DNA of 64,000 nt, taken from the NCBI GenBank assembly GCA_029204225.1, contig CM055112.1, positions 69,001 through 133,000 on the forward strand, read 5' to 3'. The notes below the pieces were generated by a model that saw nothing but the letters and a program-made list of their open reading frames with translations, had not been told where the DNA came from and did not search any database. A program made the translations under genes and the position numbers. Positions 50,401-61,544 of the stretch are shown one piece after another. The DNA is from Diphasiastrum complanatum (taxonomy: Eukaryota > Streptophyta > Lycopodiopsida > Lycopodiales > Lycopodiaceae). Each line of letters begins with the position of its first letter. Position 1 is the first letter of the stretch.

Positions 50401-53400
50401 GCCATAACATCGTTGCCAGATTTACGGTGATGACTAATTGCCAATCCCTCAAGTACATGTGTGATGTTGTTCACCTAAGAGGCCGTACGACAAGGAGGTT
50501 AGAACTCATTCAAGAGTTTTAGTTCGACATTAAGTATTGTAAAGGTACGTCGAACCATGTAGCCGATGCCTTGAGTCGGCGGATTGGAGAAGCTAATCGG
50601 TTATGCTTTTCTACACCAAAGTAATTTGTGTCTTTCACTTTGAGATCTTTGTCAAACCAATGAGTATTTTTGTTGCATCTGGCTAGACGTCCTGGCCAGA
50701 GATTCTAGATCTAATGGAGACCTTGGGAAGTAGGATCCCAAGAATTCTCGAAATCATAAGATACTAAATGAATATTCCACAAAGAATGGCTTGCTTTTCC
50801 AGAAGGGAAAGGTATGTGTGTCGGATAGGGAGGACCTCAAGGCCCAAACCCTGTAGCAGTGTCTTGACAACCTGTTACATATTTTTCCAACGGAGGATCG
50901 GTTCCAGGGAAAACAACAACACGAGCATACAACACCACTATTCCATCGTGTCACACAATTAGATGACTGGACATTTCCGCTATCTAATAGGACGATCCTA
51001 AGGATTTTTATCAGCCAAACCGTACTCCCTAGCCGATAAAGGTTTCCCACGCCTTTAGAAGCACAACTTGGGGAGACTATCTCTTGCTCAAAATCCGACA
51101 GTCTTGAGTTTCTCGTAGCTCGTATGGTCACTATCAACTCACTTGGTACTAGCAAAGATTGTCTTGATTTCTTACCCTCATTCGTACTGGTGAGTTGGTA
51201 TTCTTAAAGATCACCAAGGCAATATAGGATCCAATATCTCGTTTCTCCTAGTTTGTCAAAAAGGTATTTTACTCTAGACACTCGCAATAATCAAGACTCC
51301 GAAGGATCTGTCCTGATCATGGCTCTAGCAAATTTGAATGGTCCTTGTGAGGCTAGATCTATATCTTGACTCAAGGATAATAGAAACGAGAATTCATTTT
51401 CGCAAATCATAAAGGAGTGTCTAGACAAGGACCAAGACGCAGATGTCTCTAGATCTACTAAAATCTAAGATAGGTATGATGCATGGTTTAGGAGATTCCA
51501 TGATCTCTTCCATTCGAGCAGCTCCTAGGATCAAAACGATCTGTTGTCGGTGCATGATTTCAGTCCAATCAAAATCACAATGTTTAGATATGAGGTATTA
51601 GTGTAGGGAATGTTGGGCCCTAGAAGTGGATTAGGGCGAAACATCTTTTCTTGCTACTGTATTTCAGAGGATCTGATCAGGATTTTTTATATAGATAAAC
51701 TTAACAAATTTTCTCCTTAAAAGAACCTGTGTCTCACTAAGGCAGGTCACCCTGAAATCTCCTCACATACTATCCCCATAGTAATATAATATAGCTAGAC
51801 TCTCTCTCTTATGCCTTACAAGATGCATCTCATGAATACATTCTATCTCTCAAATGTCGCATGATCTCTTAGATTTGTCTTAGGTATCTTAAAAGAGGAT
51901 TAGAATGCAAACATCTCGAGATCTTTGATAATCAAGAATGGGCAGGATGCAAGGTCCTAGTGATCTCATAATTTCATCCAATCATGTAATACCAAGGATA
52001 GAGATTATCCTTGATTGATATATCTTTTTTAAGCCAATAAGCATTCCGATATTCAAAAAAGATGTATAGACATAAGGTATGTCAGGTCCTAGCAAAAGGT
52101 TGAGTCGAAACATTATTAATGATGAAACTAGGGGAAGATAGAATCACTCATTTGATTGAACACCCAAATGTACTTCTAGAAGATTGTGAAACGTTGTTCT
52201 TTTTCTCTTGTTCTCATTCTATTGATTCAAGGTCACCATATTCATTAGAACGAGAGGTTCACATCTTACTTAACATATTCCTTCTTTGATTCTCTCATGA
52301 CAAAGGTATTTCATTCTAGACACAAGTTGACTCGATCCCAGTAGTGCGGTGTACAACCCCCAGCCATCTTGGTTTCCAGATGTTTGATAGTGGTGGCCAA
52401 GAACCGTATGTTCCAACAGGGTTGATTTTTAACTCACCATGGTATATTCCAACCATATAGACTATATCCTTCCTCCTATATTCCAAGGATGAGAGGTTTT
52501 TATGCAATGCTTTCCACACAAGAATTGAAAATGCATAGCAATATGGACAAAACAATTTTGGTATACTAACACAACTCATGTGTGAACATGATTCCTCTCA
52601 CAGGCGATACATAGCAAAATTAACTTCTTTACTTGAAACCTTTGCATATAATACCCTTCCAGAAAGGACAATAAAAACGAACAATTTCCAATTCCTTGAC
52701 CCTTATACAGTCATGATGTCATAACGAAGTTATGAGGCGAATGTCTAGACAATAGGCCCATTGCTAGAAAATTCATCAAATATCAGTGAAACTTGAACTC
52801 TAACACTCTCAATGGAAAATATTTCTAGCATTCTCATCACGGTATTTTCATTCCACATAGCTAGCAAGACATATTAGAGAAAACCGTACCTCAGTAGTCA
52901 CAAGGCACCCCTCTCTTCTAACCAGTAGGGAATCTAAGAACGAAAGTTTCACTGATAGTTGCACCTTCGAGAGGTTTGTGGTTAAGGATGTCGGTCCGAT
53001 TTCACACTTTGTTGCATCGATGTTCCTCTTCTCAGCAAGGGAACCGCAAAGAGAGATAGCCACTTATGAAAACTTGTGAAAAGATAGCTCCTAACAACAT
53101 GATCAATAACGTACCCCTAGGCCATGATGCAGGAAAAGAAAACTCAACTTATAATGGGAAGGGGAGATCTCATGACCATCATAGAATCCCAATGCCTTAC
53201 TCACAAAGAATTCAAACTTGAAAGTGAATAAGAAGGATTTGCTGGCCAGTGATGGATCACCCTCATTCAATCACTAAAATCACAAGTCATAATGGCAAAA
53301 ATAGAGCCTGCTGGCCAGCGATGGACTACCCTCATTCATCTCTAGAAATGACTCAATTACGGATACTCTCTCATTTGCTCCTCTTCCTGCTTAGTCTGGG

Positions 53401-56400
53401 GACATTGGTCCTTTGAGAAATGCAGGCCTGGATCCATTGGTGAGTGAGCTAATTTACAATTCATCAAATTGTATCTGTTAAGAACATTATGAAGATACCT
53501 TTGTTGAGTGATGTAAATCAGTCGATTTGCTCAATTGAGGAAGAGGTGTCTCTCTATCCAGTGATGGACTATCCTCACATCTATTCATAAAGTGACATAA
53601 ACCTTCAACTCTCAAACTTGGAATAATGAGGCCCCTGGCCAGCGATGGATTCCTCACATACATTCATAAAAATCCCAACTCAATTGAGGAAGAGGTATCT
53701 CTATGTCCCCCACCTCACATATATTCATAAATCCAAAGTTTTATGGTACCTTTCAAATCGCCTTTTTGAACTGTGTTTCAATCGGGTTTGAATCGGGGAA
53801 GAATCAACTTTTCCAGGTTCGAACCGGCGAATTGGTTTTAGAGATTTTTTTCCCCCTCTCCCTTTATTTCTACCCTTCGATTATGTCAAAACCAAAGTGC
53901 TTTCTTAGTGTTAATGGGTAACATGTAGATTATAATTCCTCAAAACAAGAATATAAAGCTTAGTTCCATAGCATTACTTCAACTCAAATTGGCCAAAAAG
54001 GAATGGCTTTCCCATAGTTTAGACACAAAAGGCAGCAACCTACAAGCTCTCAAGACATTGAACCATTCATCTCTTGGCTCTCTACCACTAATGTGGTCTC
54101 AAGCCCTACATAGCTCTCTCACAATCAATCCTCAATGATGATCCCCATGCTACTCATTTCAACTCTCAAAAGAGCTCACTTACACTTTTCAAGTAGTTAT
54201 GAAATGGAAAACCATTGAGGAGAGGAAACTTCTAACTTTCTTTGTGATGGAATCACTCAACTATATATAGGAAATTGTGGAAGCTTTGCATGAGGCCAAA
54301 AGAGGTTAGCCATACTGAATCCTTGAGGACTTTTGAGACCATTGCTTTATGAGATCTCGCCTCTCCCCTTTCATTGCTTGGTACCCTCATCTTATTGTTA
54401 GAGTTAATGTTCACATTAGTACCCCTAATATTGTCATTTAGGATTAATTAGGATTATTGGGCCATAGTGCTCTCCACAATCGTACGATTTTTGCGCTCGG
54501 CTACACCATTGAGTTCAAGTGTATGAGCATGCATGAATTGTCTTTGATCCCACATTGGTCACAAAAGTCATTAAATTCATTAGACTTGTACTCACCTCCA
54601 CTGTCAGATCTTAGGACCTTGATCTTCCTACCTGTTTGATTTTTGACCATTGCCTTGAAGCTCTTGAAGGTGGCAAAAGCATCCAATTTCTTCTTGAAGA
54701 AGTATATCAACGTCTTACGAGACATATCATCTATGAAAGTGATGAAATAATACGCTCCACCTACGAATATTGTCCTCATAGGTCCGCATAAGTCTGTGTG
54801 GATCAAATCCAGGATGTTCTTCGCCCTTGCAATGCCACCATGCTTGAACTTCTCTCGATGCTACTTGCCATACACACATGACTTGCAAATCGTCTTTAAG
54901 TGGTCTTCCATCATAGGCAATCCCTTTACCATTTCCAATTTCCTCATCACACTGAGGCTTCTTAGGTTGAAATGAGCAAGCCTTTTATGCCACAATTCAG
55001 TTTGCGATGGAATGGACGAGATAAGACCATGTTGCCCCTTAATTGTAGCATTCAACCTGTACAATTTGGTCTTGGACTCCCTTGTACCATCCGCAATGAC
55101 CTTGAACTCTTGGTTCATATCCTTCACAAAGCAACGATCATGTGCAAACTCTACTTTCAACTATTGATTAGTAATGACTCCACCTGAAAGTAAATTTCTC
55201 TTCAAACCTGGTACATAAAGTACCTCCTTGATCGTTTTGTTTTTGTCATTAGGTAGTTGGATGGAAACAATTCCTATCCCCTTGATTTTGTGCACGTCAC
55301 CATTTGCCTGTGAAACAAACATTCCATTATCCAACTCTTTCAACTACTAGACCAATCTTTATTACCTATCATATGTTTAGTGGCTCCCGAGTCAATGTAC
55401 CAAGCTTAATCTTCCTGGTTCCATGATAATGCTGATATGAAGATCCTAGAGTCTTCGACTTCACCTTCGTCGACAAGATTACTTGCTTGCTTTGGTTTCC
55501 CCTTGCCCAACTCCGCCAAGAATTTTCAGCATTCAATCTTCCAATGGCCTTTTTGCAGCAATAGAAGCACTTGCCTTTCTTCTTGGTCTTGCTAGATGAC
55601 CCTTCTTCCTCCTGACCCTTGGCATATTGCTGTTTAGTCTTTTTCTTGCCCTTGCCCTTGCGTTGTTTTTGGTGTGCCGCAAGTGCCTGATCATCAGTGT
55701 TTTGACAACGAGCTTTCACCATTTCCCATCGTTGCTCCTCCTGCATCAAGATCAATTTACTATTTTCGCTCAAAATCGACTCTCCCATTTTTGCAGTCTC
55801 CAAAATGCCTAAAAGTCCACTTGTAGGCTAAAAGAGTATGTTGAAGCCAATGGCAAAATTCAAAAATAATGACTTGCACTTCTTAGCTTACCAAGCGACC
55901 ACTACTTTATCGCCAACTCAAAAGCCAAGATGGTTTCGGTTTCCAAAATGCCTTTAGGCACACACTCCTACCTCGGCGCTTCCAAAAGGGGTGAAATCAC
56001 TTTTAGCGTCCAATAAGGGCTTTCTCCGCTGTTAACACTCTATTTTGTGGTACCATACTTGCAGGTACAGTCCGGGTGCCCTTCGTTTGGAGTCCATAGC
56101 CTTTCATTTGGTCCAAAACGGTTAAAGGAGGTGGAAATAAGGGCCTTTTTAGAAAATGAACTATTTCTTCATAGTGAAGAAACTTCACTCTTCAAGCAAT
56201 TTTGGCCCTTGGGTCCTTTCAAACTGAAATCTTTTAATGAAGTTGAAGGCTGTTTTGCTCTTCAAGGCACTTCGGGTCCCTTCAAGTTAATCTTGGCCAT
56301 TGAAACCAAAGAACTCCATCTAGTCCACCAAATCAACATTAAATCATGACCATTGGTGAATGTCGGCTCCAATCTTGTGGTTGGGAGTGAATTTGAGCAT

Positions 56401-58909
56401 CGAAGTGGACACTTAGTGCACCTTAACACTCTTTTACACTACTTTATCTTCGTCAAGTGAGTGCATGGGTTCTCTCCTCTGCTTGTGGCCGTCCTCCACT
56501 CTTTCCTTTGGCTTGATCTCATTCAATTTTTGAGCACTTTCAACGCCGTCTGAGGCCTAGACCAAGGGCGCCCTACCTATTATGAGTCCATAGAGCATTC
56601 AATTGCCAAAAACCTTGGAGAAATGATGAGATAAGCCCAACTTGAGAAAGAGGCTTTTGACCTTTTTTTTCAAAAAACCACTAGGTTCTTTGATAATTGG
56701 TAATTCTTCGACAAAAAGTTCAAACTTTCGTCATGGCTATTGAGTGGGCTAGAACAACTACCTTCCTGTCCTTGCAACATCCAAAACGATGCACAGATGG
56801 TAAAGTTATTGCCGATTCTGTGAAAAACTTGTAACCCTCACCCAATTTTTTTCACAAACTAATTGCAAAATTCTCAAATTATTTTGACATTGTCTGTTGC
56901 TATGCACAGGTTAAGCATCCATGTACTGAGCTTGCCAACCTTTCATATTCCCAAAACAATGCACTGGTGCTTTACTTTTTGCTTTCTAACCGCCGTAAAC
57001 CTGAACTCTCGGAAGAACTATAAGAACTATTCTCCCAAAGCTCTCTTCAACGGCTACTATGTACTATGCACACTTCTTGTACGACTCTGATACCAAATAA
57101 AAATTTGCTCTAAACAGAATCACAGATCATGAAACACAGTAACATCCACATAGAAAGCACTCTCCCACTCCAAGCTCACATAGCAACTGTATTTTCAAAA
57201 AACACAGTACTGTACATGTAGTTTCTTCTTTGGCAACCCATGCATGGCCCATGTTGCCATTGACGAGACGCATGTCCCGTCGACTTGCCTCGTGGCGAGG
57301 CCAACAGAACACATAGTTTTACTTTTATTCTAACTAATAACAAGTAGCTTAACATTGTTATTGCTTCCTCAAAAAGGCTTCATGAGCAGCAACACCATAG
57401 GTGGCTCAACTACTAGGCTCCTAAGGTTTATCCATGTCACAGCTTCCAAAGGGCACTTACGACCACATACGATGTTTCATTTATAGGACATATGTACAGA
57501 GAGTCTAGGATGATTAGCTCGGGACCAAACTAGAGTCCTACAGGACAAATTTCCCAGAAAGGACTTCATATGGGGCTTTTCTACAAGCTTCTTATTTGGA
57601 TCTAGAGATATCACACACCTCGAGATACACTATGGGACAGATGAGGGAGTCTTCACATCACCTCTAGATCAAGACAAGTAGATATGAGAATATGCCTCGC
57701 GAGGACAAAATCTACAATCTTTGTTTGACACATGAGATTGAGACGAAGGAGCATTTTATTTTCAGACGCCAGATCCATGGCATATACTACTTTCTTCAAG
57801 GATCTCACCCTACACTCTTTGATAAAGTTCAAGGATCAGAGACGTCTTGCTTTCATGCACAGAGAGATTTTTCTAGTTGAGGGACACAATACTTTAAATT
57901 AGTAGACATTGAAATGCTCGTAACACATCACTACTTTTTTCACAAGGTGGTAAGATAGAAATGAGGACTCAGAGGACAACTCATGCTATTCCATATCATC
58001 GGGGCAGACACTTGAGGATCACGGGATAGCAGAGTACCAATCCACGAGCACACTCCATCAAAGAGCTTAGAGATTTTAAAAGTGTTATGTTCACCGTCCG
58101 GACTCCGACATTAGTGCCAGTTTTTACAGTAGTGGTTCATGGATATTACATCATTTTTTCAGCCTATTGTTTAGGAGAGTTTTTAGTTTTTAGTTTGTTG
58201 TTTTCTAGATTCTAGTTAAGATTGTGGATAGTATAACGTTTGACTTTAGTTAGCTACTAGTTTTATATAGTTTTGTGAGCATTTGTGCTTGGAAACATTC
58301 TATGTACTCCCTCATTGCTACACGCACTTGAAATGTACTTTTTAAGTCTTATATACTTTATGGTATCCGGAAGACATTAATGAAGCTCTCTCTCTCATAC
58401 ATTTTATTTTACTTCATATTAGTCCATAAAAAATGTATTGTCATCATGCATACCTTCATAAAAAGAAAAGGCTGATTTAAAAGATCATGAAAAGTTTTGC
58501 CATACACATGGTAATGTAAGCTAAAAAAATTCAAATAGTTGGAAAATGAAAAAAAGAATCAAGAAATTTCAAATATTAAGTACTTTAAAAAAATGCATTT
58601 TTGCGCTCGAATTCATGTGACAAAGACATGTCTGCATCTGCATTTACCAAACCATGAGTCATGACCATAGCTTGCTTCTAATTTGGCAAAGTTTTAAAAA
58701 AAAATGAAATATACCTTCATCCATGTATGGTGGATATCGGTCTCGTCAAAGCCTGTAACCACCTCTTCCACAAAGTACTTGGTTGCATTGAAACCCGCGC
58801 TCTCTCTACTCTCACTCGGCAAGCTTTGTACGGTCCGATGGTCATCAATACCCGCCCCACTGTCCAAAATAGCTTCCAGGTAGCCATTGATCCAATCGTT
58901 CCCTGCCAT
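39099..58909 (-). CDS. SPS: Sucrose-phosphate synthase (EC 2.4.1.14), 13 exons
   Basis: Exons in order: 58909-58715, 43919-43830, 43709-43471, 43211-43148, 43013-42312, 42110-41958, 41764-41633, 41410-41234, 41112-41059, 40926-40864, 40763-39780, 39614-39487, 39369-39099. All join in frame to about 1083 residues, normal for the family. The enzyme transfers glucose from UDP-glucose to fructose-6-phosphate in the cytosol, the committed step of sucrose synthesis. Seen: N-terminal '[18 protein letters not shown]', '[20 protein letters not shown]', '[19 protein letters not shown]', '[14 protein letters not shown]', and the GT-B E-X7-E motif E-P-F-G-L-T-L-I-E in exon 9. Exon 11 ends in the phosphatase-like domain. 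No internal stops were found. Confidence 0.93.
43294..43310. repeat. Telomere-type TTTAGGG repeats in SPS intron 3
   Basis: About two and a half TTTAGGG units inside a short SPS intron. Scattered CCCTAA words also occur in introns 5 and 6. Confidence 0.75.
43710..43829 (-). other. SPS intron 2, GC-AG type
   Basis: Exon 2 ends AAGAAGCAG and the intron starts GCAAGC, a minority GC donor with good flanking match (AG|GCAAG). No nearby GT would keep the frame: reading on gives a TAG within six codons. Acceptor GTGTAG|AATGAG. Confidence 0.8.
44074..44152. repeat. (CT)n(CA)n compound microsatellite in SPS intron 1
   Basis: About 26 bp CT followed by about 50 bp CA with one T interruption, roughly 155 bp from exon 2. 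Confidence 0.95.
45722..46125 (+). pseudogene. Copia RNase H fragment in SPS intron 1
   Basis: Plus-strand translation: '[19 protein letters not shown]' (family: D-W-A-G-D...R-K-S-T-S-G), '[19 protein letters not shown]', 'NNQSCIQLA' in another frame, then '[16 protein letters not shown]', the Copia C-terminal signature. Frameshifts are obvious. RT upstream is missing. Confidence 0.75.
46365..47300 (-). pseudogene. LINE-like ORF1 with coiled coil, broken
   Basis: One minus-strand frame runs from ATG 47300 ('[10 protein letters not shown]') for about 312 codons, broken by stops near 47100 and 46960 and a frameshift near 46500. It has a Ser/Pro-rich N-terminus, a heptad-like middle ('[16 protein letters not shown]'), '[20 protein letters not shown]', and in the shifted frame '[20 protein letters not shown]' then '[13 protein letters not shown]'. 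The 'YLDEDLT...GKR...RDG' pattern resembles the C-terminal part of LINE ORF1 proteins, which bind the element RNA. No ORF2 endonuclease or RT was found nearby. Confidence 0.5.
47437..47487. repeat. (GA)25 microsatellite
   Basis: About 50 bp uninterrupted GA, immediately before the chromodomain scrap. Confidence 0.95.
47545..47754 (+). pseudogene. Chromovirus chromodomain scrap
   Basis: The plus-strand frame reads '[20 protein letters not shown]', '[15 protein letters not shown]' and ends after 'LEFVIEDR'. This is the C-terminal chromodomain of a Ty3/Gypsy integrase (compare '[17 protein letters not shown]' at 48881-49300). It is followed by a polypurine tract (47762-47775) and a candidate LTR starting TGTTAGAGCC at 47777, so it is the true 3' end of a plus-strand element whose upstream part is lost. 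Confidence 0.75.
47777..48298 (+). repeat. Candidate 3' LTR of plus-strand chromovirus
   Basis: Starts TGTTAGAGCC right after an AGAGGAGAGAAGGA purine tract. The GC content is higher than the surroundings. The LTR end was not located and no partner LTR was seen. Confidence 0.4.
48299..48541 (-). pseudogene. Gypsy RNase H scrap
   Basis: The minus-strand frame has '[20 protein letters not shown]', then '[11 protein letters not shown]' (family: N-x-V-A-D-A-L-S-R). The same segment appears on the plus strand at about 50480-50600 ('RLELIQEF...[10 protein letters not shown]'), so related pieces lie in opposite directions 2 kb apart. Confidence 0.75.
48555..48869 (-). repeat. Candidate 3' LTR of minus-strand chromovirus
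   Basis: On the minus strand a strong purine tract (GGGGGGAGGGAG, 48881-48870) is followed by TGTTATGAGC at 48869, the expected layout for a 3' LTR. The left end near 48555 is a guess. The segment is GC-rich. Confidence 0.45.
48881..50031 (-). pseudogene. Chromovirus integrase with chromodomain
   Basis: Frames 50031-49582, 49664-49311 and 49300-48881 give, in order, '[20 protein letters not shown]', '[18 protein letters not shown]', '[19 protein letters not shown]', '[18 protein letters not shown]', '[11 protein letters not shown]', '[10 protein letters not shown]' and the chromodomain '[19 protein letters not shown]'. The D, D and E of the catalytic core are all present; frameshifts near 49665 and 49310 split the protein. 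The chromodomain directs insertion to marked chromatin in this clade. RT is not on this strand upstream, where the sequence flips direction at about 50040. Confidence 0.87.
50078..50630 (+). pseudogene. Gypsy RT-RNase H scrap, opposite strand
   Basis: Plus strand: '[20 protein letters not shown]', 'FQHMMNDIL', then '[20 protein letters not shown]' (RT thumb), jumping to RNase H '[20 protein letters not shown]'. The Y-x-D-D region is degraded ('[11 protein letters not shown]' survives only in a shifted frame near 50250). It meets the minus-strand integrase head to head at about 50040. Confidence 0.8.
50631..53230. repeat. Unassigned intron sequence with diverged ~1 kb internal repeat
   Basis: No gene is recognised. 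The word AAGGTATTTYAYTCTAGACAC occurs at about 51265 and 52307, and a 'gggcgaaacat / gagtcgaaacat' segment at about 51635 and 52105, suggesting an old tandem duplication or repeated U3-like elements. Confidence 0.35.
53239..53735. repeat. Degenerate tandem repeats with CTGGCCAGCGATGGA
   Basis: The word GGCCAGYGATGGAYT recurs at about 53243, 53312, 53558 (partial) and 53636. A TCAATTGAGGAAGAGGTRTCT unit repeats with about 149 bp period at 53531 and 53680. No coding capacity is evident. Confidence 0.6.
54501..55803 (-). pseudogene. Copia gag end, protease and integrase remnant in SPS intron 1
   Basis: From right to left: a gag end with Lys-rich region and partial knuckle ('[10 protein letters not shown]', 55803-55369), protease-side '[13 protein letters not shown]' (55343-55161), pre-integrase '[18 protein letters not shown]' and 'CKSCVYGK' (55160-54861), and integrase core '[10 protein letters not shown]', '[15 protein letters not shown]' (54806-54501). 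RT is missing on the left. It belongs with the primer site at 57085-57095 on the same strand. Confidence 0.83.
57085..57095 (-). promoter_or_regulatory. Copia primer binding site (minus strand)
   Basis: The minus strand reads TGGTATCAGAG, matching the initiator tRNA-Met primer site. It is about 1.3 kb upstream of the Copia gag end at 55803. The adjoining LTR to the right was not delimited. Confidence 0.65.
57100..58714. other. Left-over part of SPS intron 1 next to exon 1
   Basis: Nothing recognisable. Short frames only, AT-rich near exon 1. It probably includes the 5' LTR of the minus-strand Copia near 57100-57800. Confidence 0.35.
58715..58909 (-). CDS. SPS: SPS exon 1 (N-terminal domain)
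   Basis: Sixty-five codons from ATG at 58909 to donor AAG|GTATAT. They encode '[18 protein letters not shown]' and '[19 protein letters not shown]', the hallmark start of plant SPS proteins. It is separated from exon 2 by 14,795 bp, so a gene finder could easily miss it or call it separately. The phase (0) fits exon 2, which opens '[19 protein letters not shown]'. Confidence 0.92.
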
Positions 58910-59860
58910 TCCTACTCAACCTTTTTCGAAACGTTTCCAGAAAGCCGTTTCTGTTCGCCAGGTGAATATTGCAAATGTAACTAAACTTTTCCAGAAGGCC
59001 GATTTTGCTCCCAAAGCGAATATTGCAAATGTGTTGTTACGTAGCTGCAAAAGTTGCTGCACTTTTACTCGTTCAATATAATGCTAAGAAATTTAAATTT
59101 CCATCGGTATTATTCATAGCAGGGAAAACATGAATACGGCATTTGAACAGTAAAATGTAACTAATCTCTTCAGAATGAAATCTAATATACAAAGAAACGC
59201 AGAGAAATTTAATGAAGTTGAATTAGATATCCTCATAGCAAGGAAAAGGGTGGAAAAGAACGCATCCTGGTGCCTTCAAATCATACATACATACGGGAAC
59301 AAAATAATCAGCAACAATCAGAAATGATTGAAATTAAAAGGACAATATAAGATGGCAACTCTGACTGGCTGTTAACAAAAATGAAAAGCAATGAATGATT
59401 TGTATCACCGAAAAAGTGATGAAGCTTGCAAGAGTTTACCATTCGCAAATAGGATCGAAAATGGAAATGAAAATGGCAATGGCAAGGGAAAATGAATGGA
59501 TGGATCGTTATAGAAGATGGAAAGGAAGGGACGGAGACGAAAAGCTTATAGAGAAAGAAATAGACAAAGAAGGGTACCGGCTGTTCCGGCGGCCTTCGGT
59601 TTCTTTCTTAAAAGCACCGGCTGGAGCCAGTTACCCGGTGGGTCGGTCACGGGCTGAGACGTGGATATCACAGGGGCTGCCTGCCGAACGACGAGAGTGG
59701 GACGAGACCTTTCTGTTTACGTGTCGCAGTGGCATTGATCAGCCAATGCCAGCTCTCCGCGTGCCAACGGTGCTACCAAGGGTGATCACCAATGGGAAGC
59801 TGCCGCGTTCACACGACACCGTAGCCCTCAATCTCGATTTTGTTTTAAATATATAACGAA
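58910..59860 (-). promoter_or_regulatory. SPS 5' UTR and upstream region
   Basis: Directly upstream of the SPS ATG lie two imperfect 46 bp units (58934-58979 and 58988-59033, period 54) sharing TTTCCAGAARGCCG and GAATATTGCAAATGT. Further up, a GC-richer patch at 59570-59840 includes ACGTGTC (59719-59725), an ABRE-like word. The 153-codon plus-strand frame at 59395-59856 has no known domain and is more likely a by-product of the GC-rich promoter. Confidence 0.4.
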
Positions 59861-60508
59861 TCAGGTCATTGGCCATGCCTACAACTTTTGAGCAGAAGTT
59901 ACCTATCCAACGGCCTTGCAAGAAAACAGCCCTTCTCTACCATGTCAACCCCTATATTCCCATTTATTTGCACAACTCACATGTGACACTTCAACTACTT
60001 TGTTACTTTATTTAGACAAATCCCAAGTGAGTTGGTTATAAAATTACAAAGAAGATATTGGGAGGTAAGTAGTAGACACTTATGTTGTCAATTGCAAACG
60101 TGTAGTGTGTAGTCCTCATCGTTGTCCCATTTCCTCTCATTTTCACACATACTCACTGTATCACTATTTTCTTGTCTCTAAACCCTAATCCTAAATAGAC
60201 CCTAACCCTAAAATTATTTTGGGTTGCACACCAAAATACAACGTCATGAAATCGGTACTCCAAAACTCAATATATGTCAAAATCAGAATCTAAAAAAACA
60301 AAACTTGAAAATATCATGGGTTTATTACATAGTTTGCAACAAAACTTAACTCAAAAATCATAAGAAGCTATAAAAGCATGAGATTTACCACACAATATGC
60401 ATTGAAACTTGACACAAACCTTGCTTAACAAAAAGTTCTTTGAACACTAATTTGCCATAGCCACCATCACTACTCTCCCATCAACACCGTCACTACTCTC
60501 CCATCAAC

Positions 60509-60564
<56 letters not shown>

Positions 60565-61440
60565 GCACTCCCCTCACAAGATAATGCCTCAAAATCAAAG
60601 TACATTAAATGTATGTGAATTTAGCATAGCTTACAATAATAGCATTAACAATGTGTAGTCACATCAATGGTAACTACTTATTGCACAGAGTCATTGGGTC
60701 TTGGGTTCTTAAAATAGAGTAATGGCAACTAATTATTGGATAGAGTGATGAAGTCTTGGACTATGGCAAGGCCTATGTCTCATATTTGATATTAGTGCTC
60801 GTAAAAAAGTTTTAAACTAACCTTATAAAAAACCCACAAAACTATTATGGAATCAATTAAAGGTTTAAATAAAACCTTAAAACGTAAGATTTATAACTAA
60901 AACAATTAATTTTGAGCCATATAAAAAACCTATATCTAAAATAAAGCAGTAAGTAATGAATTTCAACAATTGGGCTGTTTGTATTTGTCGATTTTTCGCG
61001 AGCACTATAAATTGATACTTTGCTAATTTGCCTAATCCTATTTTTTGTCCTTTAGCAGAAGAATAGTGCACTTACAAGATAGTGGCATCTTTTATGTACA
61101 ATGTTAAGTTAAACCTAAGTTGGGATGGCTCCAAACATGTCATTGCAACATGTGGGGTTCGAGCCTACAGCTACGAAGCAAGAATTTCTCTTATCCAACT
61201 CGCTCCACTAGCCTTGGCTCTTTAGCTAGTAATATAGTTCAAAAAATGTTAAATGTTAGAAATATGAAATTTTGATACTCACTAAGCATGGAAAATATAC
61301 AATAATGCTTTGAACTATATAGTTAAGCAAATTTAGCATTAAGATTTTTAAATTTTTTTATCATAGTTAATTTAGGGTAATTAAGCAAGAACTTCATGTT
61401 ATACCACAAATGCCTTGAATTTTGGTGGTGCATTGGATTT
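59861..61440. other. Intergenic AT-rich DNA
   Basis: No gene is seen. It contains a degenerate telomere-type patch (about 60180-60215) and a CT microsatellite at 60510-60560. Confidence 0.5.
60510..60560. repeat. (CT)25 microsatellite
   Basis: About 50 bp uninterrupted CT. Confidence 0.95.
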
Positions 61441-61457
61441 TGAATATGTTTGAATGG

Positions 61458-61488
61458 ATGTGTGTGTGTGAGTGCGCGCGCGCGCGTG
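61458..61488. repeat. Alternating purine-pyrimidine run (TG)n(CG)n
   Basis: GATGTGTGTGTGTGAGTG followed by CGCGCGCGCGCGTG, a sequence type prone to form left-handed Z-DNA. It lies at the left edge of the TTACTCGCC repeat field. Confidence 0.8.
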
Positions 61489-61544
61489 TCTACACGCCAC
61501 TATTCCAGTGAGCAAGGCGGAGTTCAGGATCTATTCTGTGATCT

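Larger units (their letters stand above)
43920..58714 (-). other. SPS intron 1, 14.8 kb, filled with transposable elements
   Basis: It lies between exon 1 donor GTATAT at 58714 and exon 2 acceptor TTTGCAG at 43921-43920. It contains, from left, a CT/CA microsatellite, a Copia RNase H scrap, a LINE-like ORF1, chromovirus pieces in both directions, several degenerate tandem repeats and a minus-strand Copia remnant. Total SPS coding sequence is about 3.25 kb, less than a quarter of this intron. Confidence 0.88.

Noticed and set aside
59395-59856. 153-codon plus-strand open frame upstream of SPS
   Set aside because: No recognisable domain, mixed low-complexity start, and it lies in the GC-richer SPS promoter region, where chance frames are long. 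Kept as part of the upstream region.
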